DNA of 64,000 bases from Spirochaetaceae bacterium (GTDB lineage: Bacteria > Myxococcota_A > UBA9160 > UBA4427): the NCBI GenBank assembly GCA_020632655.1, contig JACKFD010000013.1, positions 92,471 through 156,470 on the forward strand. The letters are read 5' to 3'. Positions 62,239-64,000 of the stretch are shown here, in pieces. Position 1 is the first letter of the stretch; each line of letters opens with the position of its first letter. The translations under genes and the position numbers were made by a program. The notes beneath the pieces are model-generated. The model did no database searches. It saw only the letters and a list, made by a program, of their open reading frames with translations, and had not been told where the DNA came from.

Positions 62239-63648
62239 TCAGCCGGCCGTCGCCCGCGCTCGACGAATCGTCGCCGCGAGCGTCGTGCCGAGGAGCACCG
62301 CGAGCCCTCCGACTCCGAGCGAAGGCACCGGCGGTCCCGGCGGATTCGTCGCCAGGTCCCAGTCCGCGAGGAAGGCGGGATCGAGACCGAGTCCGTCGAG
62401 GGGTGTCGGGTCGTCGTAGAGCGGCGCCATCAGCTGCAGATCCGGGAATCCCGTCGAGCCGTCGCGGTCGAAGTCGCCAGTCGCCCACGCGGTGCCGCTC
62501 GATCCGTACGCGGCTGCGACGATCAGCAGATCCTGGACGTCGACGTCGTCGTCGAGGTCGGCGTCTCCGAAGGCGAGCGGCGTGAGCAGCAGGATCGACT
62601 CGTCGCCGAAGGCGGGTCGACGTCCGCGGGTCACGACGCGTCGCGCGTCGTCGATGAACCCGAGGTCGACGTTCCAGTCCGAGAACGAGGCCTCGAGCAG
62701 CTCGTCGTAGCCCCCCGCCAGCACGCCTTCTTCGGCAAAGAGGATGCCGCCGGAGGCCGATACGTCGCCGAGGTCGTTGTTGTCGTAGAAGCCGACGAAG
62801 CGAGAGGGCAGCTGGCTCGGGTTCAACCGAACGTAGCCGTTCGCATCGTCGTGGAGATAGGTGAGGTAGTTCTCGTTCACGACCGAGGCGAGATCCGCCG
62901 CGACGACGCTCTCGCCCGCGTCGTTCACGGCGAAGGCGATTGCATCTTCGAAGGAGACGGATCCGATCGGCGCCGGCAGGCCGAGCGGCGTGACGACCTG
63001 CGATTGGAGATCCATGCGCAGTCGGCCTCCGACGATCAAGCCGGAGTCGCTCAGGTCGCGGACGAGGGCCGTGAAGCCGAGCGGACTCAGGTTGATGGGC
63101 GCCGCACTCGTGCTGAAGAGGGTCGTCGGGCCCCCCTGGAAGCCCTGGATGCGCGAGAAGCCGACGATCTGTCCAACCGCGTTGATCGCGGTCGCCTGAC
63201 CGCCGTCGACCGGTAGGTTCTGACCGGACACGGAGACCGTCGCGGGCGTCGCCAGGAGCGCAACGTCGTATCCCCCGAGACCGTTCGGCGTCCAGATCGC
63301 GGGATCGCCGAGATCGTACGGGAACCCGCTCACGGCGACGGCGCCGACGATCACGCCTTGATCGTTTGCGTCGAAGGCGACGCCGGACGCGTAGCCGGCC
63401 GGGAGGGGAAGCGTCTGCATCCCCGCCGCCAGCGTCGCGACGAAGGGCTGCGGTACGCCGAGCAGGGTCTGACTTCCGACGGCATGCCCGACGCCGCTCG
63501 CACCCTCGAGGAGCGTCGTCGCGCCGAGTGTCGCCACGACATCGACTCGATAGGTCGGCACGGTCGCGCGTGCGGTCGCGGGCGAGATCAGGAGCGCGGC
63601 CAGGAAGAGGGACAAAGAGAGGGGGCGAAGCGTTCGGAGCAGCTGCAT
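62239..63648 (-). CDS. secreted dockerin-like protein with C-terminal sorting-type tail
   Basis: Encodes 469 residues. A signal peptide (LSLSLFLAALLISPATARA) is followed by repeated strands resembling an HAF/extracellular repeat propeller (INAVGQIVGFSRIQG, LSDSGLIVGGRLRM, FAVNDAGESVVAAD, SASGGILFAEEG). A dockerin-like calcium-binding pair comes next: GDADLDDDVDVQDLLIVAAAYG and GDFDRDGSTGFPDLQLMAPLY. The C-terminus PPVPSLGVGGLAVLLGTTLAATIRRARATAG has a proline-led hydrophobic helix and basic end like a cell-surface sorting tail. Function unknown. Confidence 0.8.
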   Translation of the reverse strand: MQLLRTLRPLSLSLFLAALLISPATARATVPTYRVDVVATLGATTLLEGASGVGHAVGSQTLLGVPQPFVATLAAGMQTLPLPAGYASGVAFDANDQGVIVGAVAVSGFPYDLGDPAIWTPNGLGGYDVALLATPATVSVSGQNLPVDGGQATAINAVGQIVGFSRIQGFQGGPTTLFSTSAAPINLSPLGFTALVRDLSDSGLIVGGRLRMDLQSQVVTPLGLPAPIGSVSFEDAIAFAVNDAGESVVAADLASVVNENYLTYLHDDANGYVRLNPSQLPSRFVGFYDNNDLGDVSASGGILFAEEGVLAGGYDELLEASFSDWNVDLGFIDDARRVVTRGRRPAFGDESILLLTPLAFGDADLDDDVDVQDLLIVAAAYGSSGTAWATGDFDRDGSTGFPDLQLMAPLYDDPTPLDGLGLDPAFLADWDLATNPPGPPVPSLGVGGLAVLLGTTLAATIRRARATAG

Positions 63649-63918
63649 GACTCGATTCGAATGGGCGGGTAGGCGATCTCGCGATGTTAGGGCGTCGCGT
63701 CCATCGACTCAATGCAGCATCGGTACGATCCGACGACCTTTCGACTCGACGCGCGGGCGTCGCGCGCAGTCCGTGCGCAACATCGCCGATCGCGAGGTCG
63801 CAAAGATGGAAGGATCGACCATGGATCGCGCAGGATCCGGCGTGAACTCACGAATGCGCGAGACGGAAGGGCACACTCGTGGCGATCCGTCCCGCCGGAT
63901 CGAGGTCCTCGACGGTGA
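63649..63918. other. 270-base gap, no gene supported
   Basis: This stretch upstream of the dockerin-like gene holds no coding sequence I can support; a short open frame on the plus strand has no family or ribosome site. It probably carries the promoter of the gene at 62239-63648. Confidence 0.5.
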
Positions 63919-64000
63919 TCAGTGCGCGGAATCGTCGCGGCCGAGCACCTTCCCCTTCAGCTCCGCTTCCGTGACACCCACCCCCAGCCACTCCGCCGCG
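63919..64000 (-). CDS. C-terminal fragment of a protein cut by the window edge
   Basis: The minus strand reads AAEWLGVGVTEAELKGKVLG and then RDDSAH to a TGA at 63919-63921. The composition is coding-like (a helix rich in E, L and K), but too little is present to name the protein. Confidence 0.5.
   Translation of the reverse strand, partial: AAEWLGVGVTEAELKGKVLGRDDSAH

Noticed and set aside
63712..63918. 68-residue plus-strand ORF near the right end
   Set aside because: It is Arg-rich without ribosome site, family or neighbour support.

Overview
The window is a high-GC (about two-thirds or more G+C by eye), gene-dense chromosomal segment of a Gram-negative bacterium. Supporting signs are an RND efflux pump, an outer-membrane beta-barrel, lipoproteins, several PEP-CTERM-type sorting tails, and many acyl-CoA, SDR, luciferase-like and CaiB/BaiF genes. 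This gene mix resembles uncultured deltaproteobacterial lineages (Myxococcota, Binatota or Desulfobacterota-like); that placement is inference, because no rRNA or taxonomic marker is present. I see no tRNA, rRNA, CRISPR array, insertion sequence or prophage. About 49 protein genes are supported, two of them cut by the window edges. Many overlap by 1-4 bases (GTGA, ATGA, TGATG junctions), so translational coupling is common.

Layout. 1-3477: heavy-metal-type RND pump (adaptor tail plus CzcA-like permease). 3486-10697: nitronate monooxygenase, GST, TonB-like lipoprotein, MFS transporter, EthD protein, DCC/membrane fusion and DUF1214 protein. 10765-14748: multi-PAS histidine kinase and bioA. 14924-17267: a probable heteromeric acyl-CoA dehydrogenase pair. 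17371-22386: animal-type haem peroxidase convergent with a large calcium-binding FG-GAP/dockerin-like secreted protein. 22559-33523: a redox island in which a RegB/RegA (PrrBA/ActSR-type) two-component system is divergent from a TlpA-DUF4266-DUF3570-ApbE operon. It is followed by two tandem secreted paralogues that are divergent from a PEP-CTERM protein and a PEP-CTERM-tagged di-haem cytochrome c peroxidase. Both divergent promoter regions of this island carry a GCGNC-N5-GNCGC inverted-repeat motif that fits the RegA-family site as I remember it. 33672-49880: Baeyer-Villiger-type monooxygenase, TMTC-like TPR protein, enoyl-CoA hydratase, CrtC-like protein, SDR coupled to an MscS channel, DUF3604 protein, MBL lipoprotein and FATP-type acyl-CoA synthetase. 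50044-57035: GST, luciferase-like monooxygenase, molybdopterin oxidoreductase and two CaiB/BaiF CoA-transferases. 57275-59347: a two-gene thiol/selenol module. 59368-64000: small membrane/secreted proteins, a GNAT, and a dockerin-like secreted protein.

The most notable item is at 58823-59347. An in-frame UGA is followed by GSCTSC codons and by a perfect 8-bp hairpin with a GUG loop 19 nt after the UGA. It encodes a UGSC-family selenoprotein that a standard gene caller would cut in two. It follows a gene with a CPTC thioredoxin-like domain, which suggests the two act together. The second notable item is the RegBA-linked redox island. Apart from these, the window is dominated by lipid, terpene or xenobiotic catabolism genes feeding CoA thioesters into beta-oxidation-like steps.
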